From assembly GCA_963969495.1 (NCBI GenBank), contig OZ018329.1, positions 69,490,160 through 69,554,159 of the forward strand: DNA of 64,000 nucleotides. Direction: 5' to 3'. This DNA is from Ceratothoa steindachneri. Its lineage: Eukaryota > Arthropoda > Malacostraca > Isopoda > Cymothoidae. The translations under genes were made by a program, and so were the position numbers. This document shows positions 23,501 to 35,219 of the stretch, in pieces (positions within the stretch are counted from its first letter, which is position 1; each line of letters begins with the position of its first letter). The notes under the pieces are model-generated. The model was given only the letters and a program-made list of their open reading frames with translations. It was not told the origin of the DNA and ran no database searches.

Positions 23501-23870
23501 CGAAACCTCCTTTTCTATTGTGAAGCTATCCAAGGGCGGCTCCAACGACATTACAAGGGAAGTATGGAGGGTGTTTTTAAATTTATCATAATCGGGACGC
23601 AAATGCTAACCATCCCACGCAGTAGCCCGCTCTGTGAGGGGTGAATTCGATGACGGCAAAGCCAGCTGCCACCATTCAAGACTAGTCCTTCTGCCCAGTT
23701 GTCAGGCAGCCCATCGGCATGGCGGCTTCACCTTGGGCTGGGGGTAAATTTTATAGAGCGTAAAAGGAGAGAGAAAGGGCGAGTGAGGAAGGTGAGTGTG
23801 GGCATGAGGCAGGTTGTTAAAAACCCACCACCCCAAAGTGGAGCTTAGGAGTGAGGGGGCGTTGTCCCCT

Positions 23871-24129
23871 CCCCATCAGCCCCGATCCGGGATGGTTGGT
23901 GAGAGGAAGCTGGTCAGTGTCTACCTTGTGAAATTAGAGGCCGACCAGAGAAGGTTGTGGAAAAGATTGTAGTGAAAGTGAGAAAGCAGGTTTTAAAGAC
24001 AGCGTGTAAAAAATAAGAAGAAGAGGCTAAGCTGGAGTCAAAAGGGGCGCTGAGTCCCGTCAGCATGGCGGCCAGGAAAGCAAATCGCCGTGTTCCATAC
24101 GGGGTAAAGTAAACATTCTTCAAATTTCC
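23871..24129. other. No gene seen
   Basis: Short spacer between LINE and PLE remnants. Confidence 0.45.
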
Positions 24130-24720
24130 AAACCTGCCGCTTTCATGTTTCAAGGCTTCAATGGACATTGAATCTATTTTTACCTTTGTTCCTGTAGACG
24201 AAACCATGATTCTCAATTGCTCAAAGTTAATTACACCGATAATTTTGCAACAACGCACTCTATCAAGCTTGAACCAAGAAGCTCTATTATGTGGCGCAGA
24301 TGGCCTTAAGTATATACTGGTCGATGCGGTAGCGATGGGATCTATGGGAAAGTGGAATGTCTCTTTTTTTCAGAACAATCTTTCATTGAAGCCTATAATC
24401 TTCGTCCGCTACATTAGTAATGTATACATAATGACAAAATTTCTTATCTTATCATTATTTTTATTCAAACATCCAATGAAAATTCATCTCTCAACTTTAC
24501 GTACGAGCCCCAAAATAATTCCATACTTGTTTTTCTCGACTTCTTATTATATTCTAAACAGACTGAAGTTTACTTTAAATCTAAATACCTCGGTTTGTAC
24601 ATAAGTGGTTTCTCAGAGTGTTCGAGCAATATAAGCCTCTGTAATGAATGTTTTGTATATCAGATGATACCGAAATATAAAAAAAGTATCTCAGCTGCTC
24701 GTTAACACTGGTTAACCACA
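24130..24720 (+). pseudogene. Penelope-like element reverse transcriptase, catalytic site lost
   Basis: The open frame 24,161-24,604 starts MDIESIFTFVPVDETM, matching the PLE RT motif A (FDVeSLFTNVPL.ET). It continues with VDAVAMGSMGKWN (motif B, GvAMGSplgP) and LKPIIFVRYISNVYIM (motif C, RYvDDiF, here with DD replaced by SN). In another frame, 24,485-24,690 gives SLNFTYEPQNNSILVFLDFL, YLGLYISGFSE and then VYQMIPKY, the IKFT.E...LPFLD...GLY...S block that follows motif C in PLEs. RT copies PLE RNA. Loss of both motif C aspartates and a frameshift show it is dead. Upstream (N-terminal) and downstream (GIY-YIG) parts are missing here. Confidence 0.78.
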
Positions 24721-25849
24721 AAAGTATATCAACCATGACATAAGAGATAAGATGATCTCCTACCGCATTCCAAGCTAGAAATGTAAAAATAACAATAATA
24801 TTGCCTTATACTACCAAGTGATAATGAATACAGTATATAAGGAGGATGATAAAATCATTAAGGCCATTATTGATCCTAACGTTGTTTCTACCGACCTGAC
24901 TAAAACGATCAACGTAGTAAATATTACATGATAAATAATTATTACACTTTCGTCCTTTAGAACTGTTCTTTCCTCTAAACAAGTCCTATCCCGGAGGCTA
25001 ATATTTTTTACTAGTATTTTTTTCATGCGGTTGCTGCGAGAACTGCACTTTATCGTACATTGGGATGAATTCCACAACATTGTAATGGCGTGTAATAGCG
25101 CTTCTACAAGACGGAGCCATTTAATGCAATATTGCAACGCACAAAAAGACTATTGCTCGATAAATGCTCGACAAAAACACCAATATACTTCTCCGTAAAA
25201 GCGATCGAAGGCGACTACACACGGCTATAGCACTCAACATGTGACGACGAAAACAAATAATCACATCCATATCCAGCACGAAACCACTTTGCTGACCAAT
25301 CAGAGTCTTAATGTCTAGCGTCATGTACAAATTTATATAAATAACCAGAATTTTCTTCTCACAGTCACGTTCAGACATCATATGCAATAATGATCCGCAC
25401 CAATAATAACTCCCTCGTTACTATGGAGGTAATATAAAAACGAAGACTTGGAAAAGTATAGCTGGGTCTTCCTACAAGACTCCCTTACATAAGCGAGGCG
25501 AAACTTAACCACGTCACTACCTCTCTGACTAAGTCAGTTTTCTGGTATCATTTTCCGTTACGAAGAGCATCCCGAGGTGGTAAAGGAGCGTTCGAACGAA
25601 CATCCCTTCTAAAGTCCATTTCAGATGCTAAAGAGCACCCGATCTCAAATGAAAGTTATATGACACTCTTTCCAACGCGACCTTCTCAGGAGAAATTACT
25701 GCTTCATACCGATTCAAACTGACCTAAAATAATATTTCAGGGCATCACACCCTAATCCAATTGACTCCTAACACGTCCATCAGATTAGGCAACAGATGAA
25801 CGCTAAGTTGCGCTAGAGGCTGATGGAAAACTGGGGATCGCACAAATGA
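24721..25849. other. No gene assigned
   Basis: Minus-strand open frames at 24,811-25,137 and 25,121-25,387 and the plus strand were checked for known domains; none was recognised. It may be the 5' part of the LINE that follows. Confidence 0.4.
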
Positions 25850-27450
25850 AAGGCTTGACTTTCAAAAGAACCCGGTAATCTTCTGGGACACCATCGGGAA
25901 GCTCCAGATCAAGAAAGCAGAGAATGTTAAATCTGTAATTTCTCAAGAAAGCCTCATAGCTTGTTCAAACTAATGAGAGAAAGTGACTAATTTTATGGTA
26001 CACTGAATAGGAGAACGAGAACTTCAACCTAGGGTTCAAGAAATAGTTGCTTGAGTATATGAAGAGGTAAGGCGACCGATTATCTATACAGAATCGCCAA
26101 CCTAGCTACACTTGAGGAGGAAGACCTATAGCGCTGGCCGACAAGTAAATGAGTGTTAGACTTAGCCATCTCCTCTTTTAACCAAAAAGACCCCAGACTC
26201 AGCAGAATATCTATTAGGGATATGAAAGAGGCAGCAAAGAGAATGAAAGACAGGATGCTAAACCCTTCTGACGCTGCTCTTGGCGGGATGCTTTCAGAAT
26301 GGCCTGAAAACCTCGAATATGATCTTCATCCCAAATCATGACAAATCGACCAACCAAATTATGAGTTACAAGCAAATCTCGCTTCCTGAAACAATCGGAA
26401 AAAAAATCGAGAAAAATTTAAAACCACACTCTTCTCTCATCTCACAGCAATCTCTCTATTCTCAACGAAGAGAATGGCAGGCATTAATCCAAAGGTCAAA
26501 AATAAAAGGTGATTGTCCTCTTGTATAAATGCTCTACCGCCGGTAATATATTAGCTCTCATCGTGGAGGTGGTTTGCCGTGATGTGCTAAGATACAAACT
26601 CTCAAGGCTATGAATAACGCGGCATTTTGAAAAGCAGTGCGGCTACTTAACAAACATCCGAGTAGTTAGCTCCATCGCGAACCACTTAGCATGGTTGTTT
26701 GATTTTTTATTGGGCGTACCGCATGTCCGTTACCTCAGTCGTACGCTTTTCAAAATATTCACAATGACTGCAAAGCCACTCTACCCATACATTTTAAAAG
26801 TACAGTAGGCGGATGATATTAAACAGATTGCGAGAAGACTTGCCAGTTCTGATACAATTGTGTCTAGGTCGACGGCAGCTGAAGTAGATAAGAACGGCAG
26901 ATAAGAACAGAGAAGGAATATGCAGACGAAGCAAACCAAGTTCGATGCTGTCGCGGTTGGGTGTTACCGAATTAATTCACCTAACCTTAATAATAAACTG
27001 ATTCCCTATTCGCTGAAGGTCAGCATTCTTCTCGACGTCAAGCGTGCTAAGTTTGGCATGAAAAGACACTTAACGGCAAGAAAATGATTAGCAATTACCC
27101 GAACAAGCAAACTACCACCATTCTGAAACCTCAACGAAAATGACAAAAAAAAACGGTACCTTGCTCTTGTGAATTCTCTAAATTTCTATATCTAGCATTG
27201 CTGCTAAAGGCAGCCTCGAGAGCCAGTATCACATCTAAAGAGATTGTAGAAAAAGGGACTCCGTTTCATTACGAATACCAAGTAGCATATGGTTCACATC
27301 GCAAAATAACTACACGAAAGCAAGCTTATCGAACCTTTGAACATTTGTATGTACATAAGAAACATAAAGAGTGAACAAAATTAACGATACAATAGCAAAT
27401 GAAACCCATGAAATATAAAATCAATCAAGAAACTGGCAGGTACCGCTACT
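25850..27450 (+). mobile_element. LINE (Jockey-like) with decayed RT
   Basis: RT pieces run continuously on the plus strand. Near 25,870 DPVIFWDTIGKLQ; 26,240-26,420 AAKRMKDRMLN, then GLKTSNMIFIPNHDKSTNQIMSYKQISL (the W..s.ii.IpKpgk....yRPIsL motif), then TIGKKIEK; near 26,700-26,850 GVPHVRYLS, then TLFKIFT, then ADDIKQIARRL with the Y of YADD replaced by a stop codon; near 27,240-27,290 KKGLRFITNTK, the C-terminal LQKvQNkaLRfI motif. Very similar in layout to the family at 42-44 kb but more diverged. Many stops; the 3' tail was not identified. Confidence 0.75.
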
Positions 27451-29040
27451 ACCCAACATCGGGGAGGACTCTACCAGAGGGACTCTTATTCTTGGACATA
27501 GTGCTAACTAAGGTACAATGTGACCATTCAACCAGGATGCGCACGAACATCAAAATCAATGATTAGCGCGCAAAACAAACATATTAGCACCTAAGACATA
27601 AAATACACTAATAAAACAAATTCACACAATCTCTACACTAAATCAGGCATACACAGACATTTGTGTAACACCAATAGAGGTGGCCCGCTTAACGGCAACA
27701 TTTTCTTTTAGTCATTTTTAAATGGTTTCTTCATTTTCCCAGTATTCTGCCCTAAATGTCACTCGTAAAAGAAAGACTAGTCAGGAGCAGTCGATATGTC
27801 ACCCCTTTTTATTGCCAAATTCAAAATTTTTACTCATATTTCACAAAGGATGTCCTGCAATAGAGTAAAAAGCCATCTTGATTAATAAAGACAGAAGAAA
27901 TAAAACTTGCTAATCTTTTCCCTCAGCTTATGTCTGGTCAGATGAGCATTGCTGCAAAGAAGCTGCAAATTAAACACAATACTCTAGCCTTCGCCGTTGA
28001 TTTCGACCAATCCTGCATTCAGAATCGCCTCCTTCTACGATATATACATTCAAAGTATCGCTTGAGTAAGTAATAAATGCAACGAGGTCTATAAGGAAAA
28101 AAACGCAAGCTGCGACTACTCTATTTCAAGTAAATTTCAAAAGTATTTATCTCTTTTTCGTCACTTCGGCCCCCATGTGTTTAATCTAAATGCCGCTAAT
28201 TCATTATTTCTTGACTGGTTCGTTTATTATTATCCAAGCTGGCATCTAACTTTCAAAGAGTATTTATAGAAATGGGAATTTATAGATTCGATGACAGTTT
28301 GCGGAGGCTTTTGGAGTCACATTTGGTTTCTTTGAGATTGGCCAAACAACACCTTGTGTAATGTCATTTGACCATATTTTAGACAAAAGAGAAGTGATAA
28401 AAATTTTAGTGAATTAAGAAAGAAAAAAGTGGCAAACTAGAGGAAAAGCCTAGAAGGGAAGGAAGCTATGGGAAAACAGGTCTATTTTTGGTGAGAGAAT
28501 GCTGAAAATGAATTCTTCACGGTACAGTGAGTCAAATAAGTGATGTTCGAGTAGGGGAGGAAAATGGGCAGTTACTTAGAGTCGAATGGTAGAAGTAGAG
28601 GGTATTTCGCAGGGCATATAGTCTATCTTGTCAGAAAATATACAATGAATTCAGCTGGAGAGATGGAGAGGGCTGACTGGGGTTTCAAAGCGATACAGTG
28701 AAAACAAGTATTTTGAACAAAGTCTGTGGCTAGTTTTTCTTTTGGGCAAGGATGCAGCATGTGTCAGAATTACCGGCTAGATTTAGACGGCCATATTACG
28801 AGTACAACCACAGCGACATTTTTAGCGCACCAGAAATCTTTTGGAAATTTGATAAATGCCGGGTCGTAAAATTAGTATTTGCATATAAATATGAATATTA
28901 CAGTGAAATAAGGAGCATAACTAGCAATAATTTAAATATGCCGCAAACAATTAACAAGAAAAAATACAAAATTAGCTAAAATATGTAACATCATAAATAT
29001 ATAACAGATAGGCAGATGAACCCCAAATTTATATCGGAAG
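27451..29040. other. No gene seen
   Basis: AT-rich. The open frame 28,752-28,979 has no recognisable domain. Confidence 0.5.
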
Positions 29041-29935
29041 TTCAGTATCGTGTCGATAGTCCTTGGTAGTGATGAGAGCCTTTATTCTCCGAGTCATGAT
29101 ACACGAGGAAGCAACACCTAAGGGGTGTAATGCTGACCAACTTCTCGGTGCTGACTGCATTCTTTTGCTAAATGGAAGATGTTTGACGAAGTCTTACGGG
29201 CCTTTTCAGGTCCTGCCATAGATTTTCCAGTGGATTCATATCCGTAGACTGAGATGGCCAGGTATAACTGCGATATTTTTACCAGCACCACTGTTTGATG
29301 GACGGAATTATTGGCTTGTAAATAATATTCCAGGTGTTAATGGATTGGTTTGATAACTATAAATCTCTTAGGTCAGCTTGGTACTTCTCTTAATTTTTGG
29401 CAACATCATAAAAGGTCAGCCGACTCACCCCTGAACTTCAGGTACAGATAAATGTACAGGAGGAGAGCAGCCAAGAGAATTTATTGTCGGTACTATGCAC
29501 TCTTGATTCCACTGTCCTTTCACCTTCTGCGGAATCTAATGGTGTCTGGAATCGAGTACAACTGGAACATGGACTCGTCGGACCATGAAGCAGATCCGCA
29601 CTGATGCATGGTTCAGTTACAGTGAGTATGTGCCCAAGCTCTTCGAGATGACTTCTGCTGAAAGTTGATCAGCGACTTCTGGCAAGCTTTATCTGACTTC
29701 AGGTTTTGTGCAAGTAGTCTGCAACGGACTGGAAGCATTAACATGGCCTCTCTCTGTCCAATCATGTTGCAGACTGCGGTTTTCTTACGATCCCGAATGC
29801 TCATGCGAGGCAGAAGCTAGTCGTTACGTGTGTACTGAACCTGGATCGTCCAGAAAGAGGTCAGTCTTAGATGTTCCCACTTTCTCGGATTCTCTTCAAT
29901 ACATCTGCAATAACAGAATGTGATCGGCTGACCAC
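29041..29935 (-). pseudogene. Tc1-like transposase, decayed
   Basis: Minus strand, from 29,935: SRSHSVIADVLKRIRESGNI and LSGRSRFST (HTH and GRPR hook), then 29,804-29,613 MSIRDRKKTAV, then RLLAQNLKSDKACQKSLI and SSRRAWAHTHCN, matching the Tc1 region RRRLxxaGLkshkaRKKPlLt...RLxWAk.H.nW. Near 29,590 SWSDESMFQLY carries the first catalytic Asp (FSDES.F). Near 29,280-29,240 WPSQSTDMNPLENLWQDLK gives WPSQSPDLNPIENLW with the final catalytic Glu. Near 29,130-29,050 EKLVSITPLRC and HHYQGLST close the protein. Frameshifts and a missing centre, including the second Asp region, make it inactive. Terminal repeats were not seen. Confidence 0.85.
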
Positions 29936-30845
29936 CGGGTGATTTGCCGAGATCTGAGACCCTCCCCGTGCAGCATGTTTAAAAATTTCTTTTCTCCACG
30001 GTATAATTACGTTTTTTCACCATTATATTAGCTCTATCATAACCAGTCAACCTGGAATATCATACTAATACGCAAATATGGTGTGTTATATGAAGACATT
30101 TTGACTGTAACATACTGCATACTGCTACAATTTAAAACATTACGATATACTTTATATTTTATATTTCGAAAAAAAGTTATAAGGAATCTTTTACTTTTAT
30201 CTTACTTTCCAGATGAATTGGATACATAAATGCAAACCAACACCAACATATTCATAGACATACCCGCGGCTCTAAGTAGCTAAAAGGGTAGTAGGCTACG
30301 CTGGGGGTTTCTGTTACTAAACCGCGAAAGGGGCACATCGTATGTAGGTCTGTATTTCTTAACAATATACAGGTGTTCTGCGAATGGGGTTGGGTATGAG
30401 GCGGAATGGGCGTTGAAGTAGAATGAAAGAGTGTCATACTAAGAGCGAAAGGCTAAGTTTAGCTCAGCAGGGGTGATCACAGAGTGTGTAAAAATTGAAT
30501 GAGAGGGGTGAGGGTCCTTGTTCGCTGTTTTTGGTTAATTAACGAGAGCTGAGGATGATGAGAGTTGGTGATAGGGTTTGTGTGAGGAGTAGACACAAGA
30601 AGAAGAGAGAAATAAAACTGGATGAGGAAATAGTCATGAATAGCTATAGAGAGATCAGCTACGTTTTCGGTAGGAAATGGGAAGGAGGAGACTAGAAAAC
30701 CTCGGGTGATTCGATGTGCGTGAATGCGAGATGCGCCAAATTGAGAAAGGAAGAATGAGTTAATATAAATTTGTCAAAAGGTCATTGACAGGAGGATGTA
30801 TGCAGGAAGGATGTAAAGTTTCTCAGACTAAGTATGGTTGCAGAT
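29936..30845. other. No gene seen
   Basis: No coding similarity recognised on either strand. Purine-rich stretch near 30,600-30,700. Confidence 0.5.
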
Positions 30846-31910
30846 GGTTTAGAACAATATTTCCCAACTTCTCTCCCTCCAGGCCCCGCAATAACCTTCG
30901 TGAATAACCTATGCCACACCGGTGATTGTATAAAAGGTTAAAAGATTATGAGCATTTTTAATATTGGAATCTTAACTATTGAGTGCCAAAAAATCTAACC
31001 TAATCTCACATAACCTGGCTTAGCCTATCATCTCCCTTCATTCGTGTGCTTGGTGCTTACAAAGGATATCCTTGATTCGAAGAGACAATTTTGTTAGATT
31101 TAGCTGTAAATCGCCACGTTTTATAATTCCACTGACACCACATTCAAGTAAATTAGACGAGAGAAAATTAAGCAAAAGTTTCCTCGCTAATGTCCCAGTT
31201 TGAGAGAATTTCTTTTCAACCTCGTCACATAGCCACATAATGGCACCTTTTATTTGAACAAATTATCGATTGGTTCGTCATGTTTAAATTTTTGTATCTC
31301 TTCTTGATATTGCACTGGAGTACCACAAACGTTCACCATCAATTGTTAAATTAACCAAGAGGAAAAATTCATTGTCTTTAGATCATCAAATCTCTTATTG
31401 ACCTATTTTATTGAGATTTTAAAATGTTCAACATTGACTTTAATAGTAGTTTTAGTTTTAGAATTATTTCATTATTTCTTGCTGAAATAATTCTATGGCA
31501 TATTTCGAGAAATGTAATTAATCAAAAAATATGTTTTGGATTCAACAATGGTTATATTTGCGCCATTGAGCGGCTTGTTCTATGCTGTTTCCTAGTTTCT
31601 CGAACATACATGTATGTGTCAAATAAGAGATATGCTTTTACGTCCGTTGTAATTCAAATTTGTCACTCAAAAAAGTTGCTAGGCTGATCGAATAAGTCCA
31701 TGAACCTCTTGAAGCAATTTATCATTGAACGCCATCTTATTTCTGTATGAATCAATAATCGAAAATACTCCGCACTTATATGCATTTGATTTAATGGTGC
31801 TAGCCCATTTTGTTCACGGATTGCCAAACTTCGTTAAAAACCGGGGAAATTCTCTTGGCAACCAATTTTTCTCAGTCAATAACGCGATGCACATTGAACA
31901 TGTTTGGGTT
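30846..31910 (-). pseudogene. hAT transposase (SPIN/ZBED5-like), C-terminal half
   Basis: On the minus strand, 31,810-31,600 gives RWRSMINCFKRFMDLFDQ, like the EVRWLS....R.fel.. block of hAT transposases. 31,390-31,290 gives FDDLKTMNFSSW and CGTPVQYQEEIQKFKHDE. The open frame 31,238-31,038 contains MWLCDEVEKKFSQ, then ARKLLLNFLSSNLLECG, then IKRGDLQLNLTKL and KHQAHE, the C-terminal dimerisation region with the DLLxKKRNRL segment deleted. A terminus-like string (ATTTCCCAACTTCTC with nearby GGCCCC) at about 30,855-30,885 could be the 3' inverted repeat. Truncated on the other side by the dispersed repeat at 31,912. Confidence 0.78.
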
Positions 31911-31911
31911 T

Positions 31912-32305
31912 TATCACCATCATCATCATAATCATCATCATCATCATCATTAACTATAATTTAAGAAGGTGATTTTTTTTTAGTATTTGAATAATAATTT
32001 CATCTTAGTTTGGTTATGACTTATATTTTTTAATCAAAGTTATTTCAAATAATTCTTTTATAATATCAAAAAACAAAATGGTGAAGTTCAGAAATAAATA
32101 TAAGTATAAAAATTTTGTGATTTTTTTAAAACCCAAAGAATTACAAATGGTGAAGTTCAGAAAATTTATTTTTATATATCTTCTTCTTCTATAACTCTAT
32201 ATTTGAGCAACCTGATATTTTCAAGGGGATAAATTTAACCATGGCTGCTTTTTTTTAGATTTTAAATTTTAATCTTAGTAGCGAAGCCATTGCTTCGTTC
32301 TTCAT
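31912..32305 (+). repeat. Dispersed AT-rich repeat, copy 2
   Basis: Begins with (ATC)n at 31,916-31,950, then TTAACTATAATTTAAGAAGG, and ends with AGCGAAGCCATTGCTTCG, a 6-bp stem hairpin (CGAAGC / GCTTCG). Parallel to copy 1 at 21,010 and inverse to 54,757-55,172. Confidence 0.82.
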
Positions 32306-32887
32306 AAATTTTAAGCATCCTGTTTTCTTGCCCCTAATAACAAGTGGGATTGTGTTTTCTTTCGGTATTTTGTTTAAATCCATATAATTTTTGAGTTGGC
32401 TGGGGATATCAACTGCAGCAATGGTTGTTTCGAATCATTCACAGAACATCGACCCCGTTCAATCTACTTTTGGTCAATATACCTAACATATGCCAATAAC
32501 AGAGCTTCATTGTCCCTAAAGTTGGATTTATCCATTTTGTATTAAGAATTTCCATGATTTCTGCTTCTCAATTAGCTCTTATTCAACATCTTTCTCTATC
32601 ATAATCTATTCTGTTGCAGACATTTTTATTACTGAGTGGCATAGCCTTGATAGCCTTATGATCCTTTTGTAGCAGTTTTTAAAAGATATTAAGATAGATG
32701 GTTTAATCATTTCCTCTCCACTAGTAGATTATCTCCATACTTTACTAGTATCAGAGAGATTCCGCAGCTGGTTTGAAGGGTACGATTGTGGGTCACACTT
32801 TGTGCAGTGAATAATGAAGTGAGGTTTTATTGATTTTCAAACTTTTATTTCACTGATTTAATATATTGTAAATATGAATTAGCATTA
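32306..32887. other. No gene seen
   Basis: AT-rich without recognised features. Confidence 0.5.
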
Positions 32888-32993
32888 ATGGGATGCTTTA
32901 CCCTCAAATGTGCTTCCAGAAGGTCTGCCTTGAATAGGCCATGGGTGGTCTTTTGCAGTCTCCTTCTTTTCTTATGTTCTTATGTTCTTATGT
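32888..32993 (+). mobile_element. Possible LINE (CR1/L2-like) 3' end with octamer tail
   Basis: A moderately GC-rich stretch ends with three near copies of the octamer TTCTTATG (32,968-32,993). CR1/L2 LINEs end in short tandem octamer-like repeats instead of poly(A). No coding part is attached. Confidence 0.4.
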
Positions 32994-33369
32994 CTTTTGA
33001 CATAATAAGCAAAACGGTGTGGCTCATTGTGCACAGTGAAAATAAACCCAAAGTCAAAATAATGCACTGAATACACTGGCCTGCATTTCAAAACTTTTTT
33101 CAAAGGTCAAGGGTTTTCCAACTGATTTAGAATCCTTTTTGCGTGCTGAATTCAAAAATATCATTCATTTTCTTTGGTCAGGTCTGGTTTCTAAGATACA
33201 CTCGATTTTTATTACAGCATATTTTTACCGAATGGCGCTATCATCCAAGCGTATATGGGCTCTGTTTTTGATACAGCTGTTAATGGGTTAACTTGAATAA
33301 CTAGTTATTCTTTCTCTTTTCAGGTCTAGTTATGCAGTACGATGGATCAGAAGTATAAAACCATTCTAA

Positions 33370-34998
33370 CAAATTTTGTTTCTGCGGACACGTGGTTCTT
33401 CCAGATCGTCAAGCGAAAATCACGGATTTTGTTAATAAGGCTTATTACGCTTATTTTGGAGCCAAACTAGGGGTCCAGGATAAGGCATGTGTTCCTCATA
33501 TCTGCTGCAAAACGTTTATGAAGAACTAACGGGATTGGAGGAATAGGAAAAGAAAGAGTATGCCATTTGGTGTCCCAATGGTGTGGAGGGAAGGGAAAGA
33601 TCACGTTACCGACTGCTACTCTTGCATGACAAATTTAAAAGGCCTCAATCGCAATAACAAGCACCATGTTTAATACCCTGATGTTCCTTCTGCCCTAAAG
33701 CCAATCATCCCTGGACCAGATGTTCCTATTCCTGAACCGGATGTCATCATGAAATCTAGTTCTGATTCCGAATCTACTGACATGACTGATACAGGTAAGT
33801 GTGGTGCATACGATCCAGAAGAGGACGGCCGATCGAGGCCATTGACCCAAGCCGAACTCAACGACTTGACACGAGACCTGAACCAATCTAAGGAGTCTGC
33901 CCAGCTGCTGGGTTCTCGTCTTCGAAAGAAACATCTACTTGCCCCATGAACAACGTTCTATTGGTATCGGGAACGCGAGAGCGAATTCAGAAAATGCTTT
34001 AGGTTCGATGAAGCGTCCTCACTGATTTACTGTAACAATATTGCTGAACTGATGAAATTAATAGGTATGAAGTATATTGCCATGGAATGGAAACTTTTTA
34101 TTGACTCGTCTAACAGAAGTCTCAAGACAGTTCTTCTGAATAACGGAAATAAGGTTTCATCAATCCCTGTTAGACACTCGGCTGAAATGAAAGAATCCCA
34201 CAACAGTATGAAACGTCTGTTGTCTGCTCTCAATTACCAGGAACATAAATAGTTGATTTGTGGAGATCCTAAAGTTGTTGGACTCATCCTAGGACTTCAA
34301 GGTGGGTAGACAAAGTATTCATGCTTTTTGTGCTTGTGGGATAGTCGGTCTGACGACCAGCATTATGTCAGGCAAGAGTGGCAATCAAGACAAGGATTTG
34401 AACCCGGGTCATACAATGTTCTGTCCACCCTCTGGTTGAACCGAGCAAGGTGTTACTTCCACCTCTACACATCAAACTCGGTCTAATGAAGAACTTTGTA
34501 AAACACTAGACAGGGAAGGTGAAGGCTTTGCCTTCCTCCACCACAAGTTCAAACGAATCAGCATGGAGAAGCTTAAGGCAGGTATATTTGATGGTCCTCA
34601 GATAAGAGAACTCATAAAAGAATCTAGTTTTGATGATTCATTAAATCCTAATGAGCTCTCTGCCTGGCTGTACATTAAGTTAGTATTGCAAACTTCCTTG
34701 GTAAACAAAGAAGTCATCAGTACCAGAAGATGGTTGATGACTTAATGGAGAACTTCCGCGTGTGTCAGTGAAAATGCACTTTCTTCGGTCCCATCTGGAC
34801 TATTTTCCAGAAAATTGCGGAGACTTCAGTGAAGAACAGGGTGAGCGCTTTCACCAATACATCCGTGTCATGGAGGAACACTATCAAGGCCAATGGGATG
34901 TGAACTTTCTGGCTAACTACTGTTGGTGCCATAAGAGGGATGTGGTGTCTGCTCGGCACAATCGGAGGTCACTGAAAAGACCATTCATCCATGAGTAG
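33370..34998 (+). pseudogene. Multi-copy invertebrate protein of unknown function, copy 2 (possible transposase)
   Basis: Blocks in order: FCGHVVLPDRQAKITDFVNK and AYYAYFGAKLGVQDKACVPH near 33,380-33,500; MPFGVPMVWREGKDHVTDCY near 33,560-33,620; LKGLNRNNKHHV; an acidic stretch; LTQAELNDLTRDLNQSKES (33,840-33,900); EWKLFIDSSNRSLKTVLLNN (34,085-34,145); GDPKVVGLILGLQGG then CFLCLWDSRSDD (34,262-34,365); MEKLKAGIFDGPQIRELIKE (34,563-34,625); and FLRSHLDYFPENCGD then EEQGERFHQYIRVMEEHYQG (34,770-34,890), ending LKRPFIHE at 34,996. Much closer to the family consensus as I recall it than copy 1, but with stops (34,249, a TAG inside LQGG*TK, others). Cys residues in CY.C and CFLC suggest metal binding. 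No function is established. Confidence 0.75.
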
Positions 34999-35219
34999 CT
35001 TATTTTGTGCATTGTACTATTCATGCTATCTATTAAAAATATTCTGTAAACCTTCTGTAAGTAAATCGGTCCAATATTTGCTATTACATGTTTCATTCAC
35101 AAATATTTGGAAATATAGGAGTTTTTGGTATGTGCTTATATTTCAAAAGCCTTACATGATTGGGTAAAATGAGCATGATTTTCAGATTCAGTGCAAAACA
35201 CTGAACTAAAATCAGGTAT

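Larger units (their letters stand above)
21375..23870 (-). mobile_element. RNase H-type LINE (R1/I-like), 5' part: gag, endonuclease, start of RT
   Basis: Reading right to left, ORF1 with Cys/His knuckles lies at about 23,500-22,910, the endonuclease at about 22,690-22,230, the linker and start of RT at 22,233-21,375. The element breaks off at the dispersed repeat on its left, so RT motifs and RNase H are missing. GC content is higher than in the neighbours. The similar GC-rich fragment at 13.5-14.9 kb supplies the complementary 3' part of such an element. Confidence 0.75.

Noticed and set aside
24811..25387. Two overlapping minus-strand open frames of about 90-110 residues
   Set aside because: No motif recognised, and composition does not differ from the surrounding decayed DNA.
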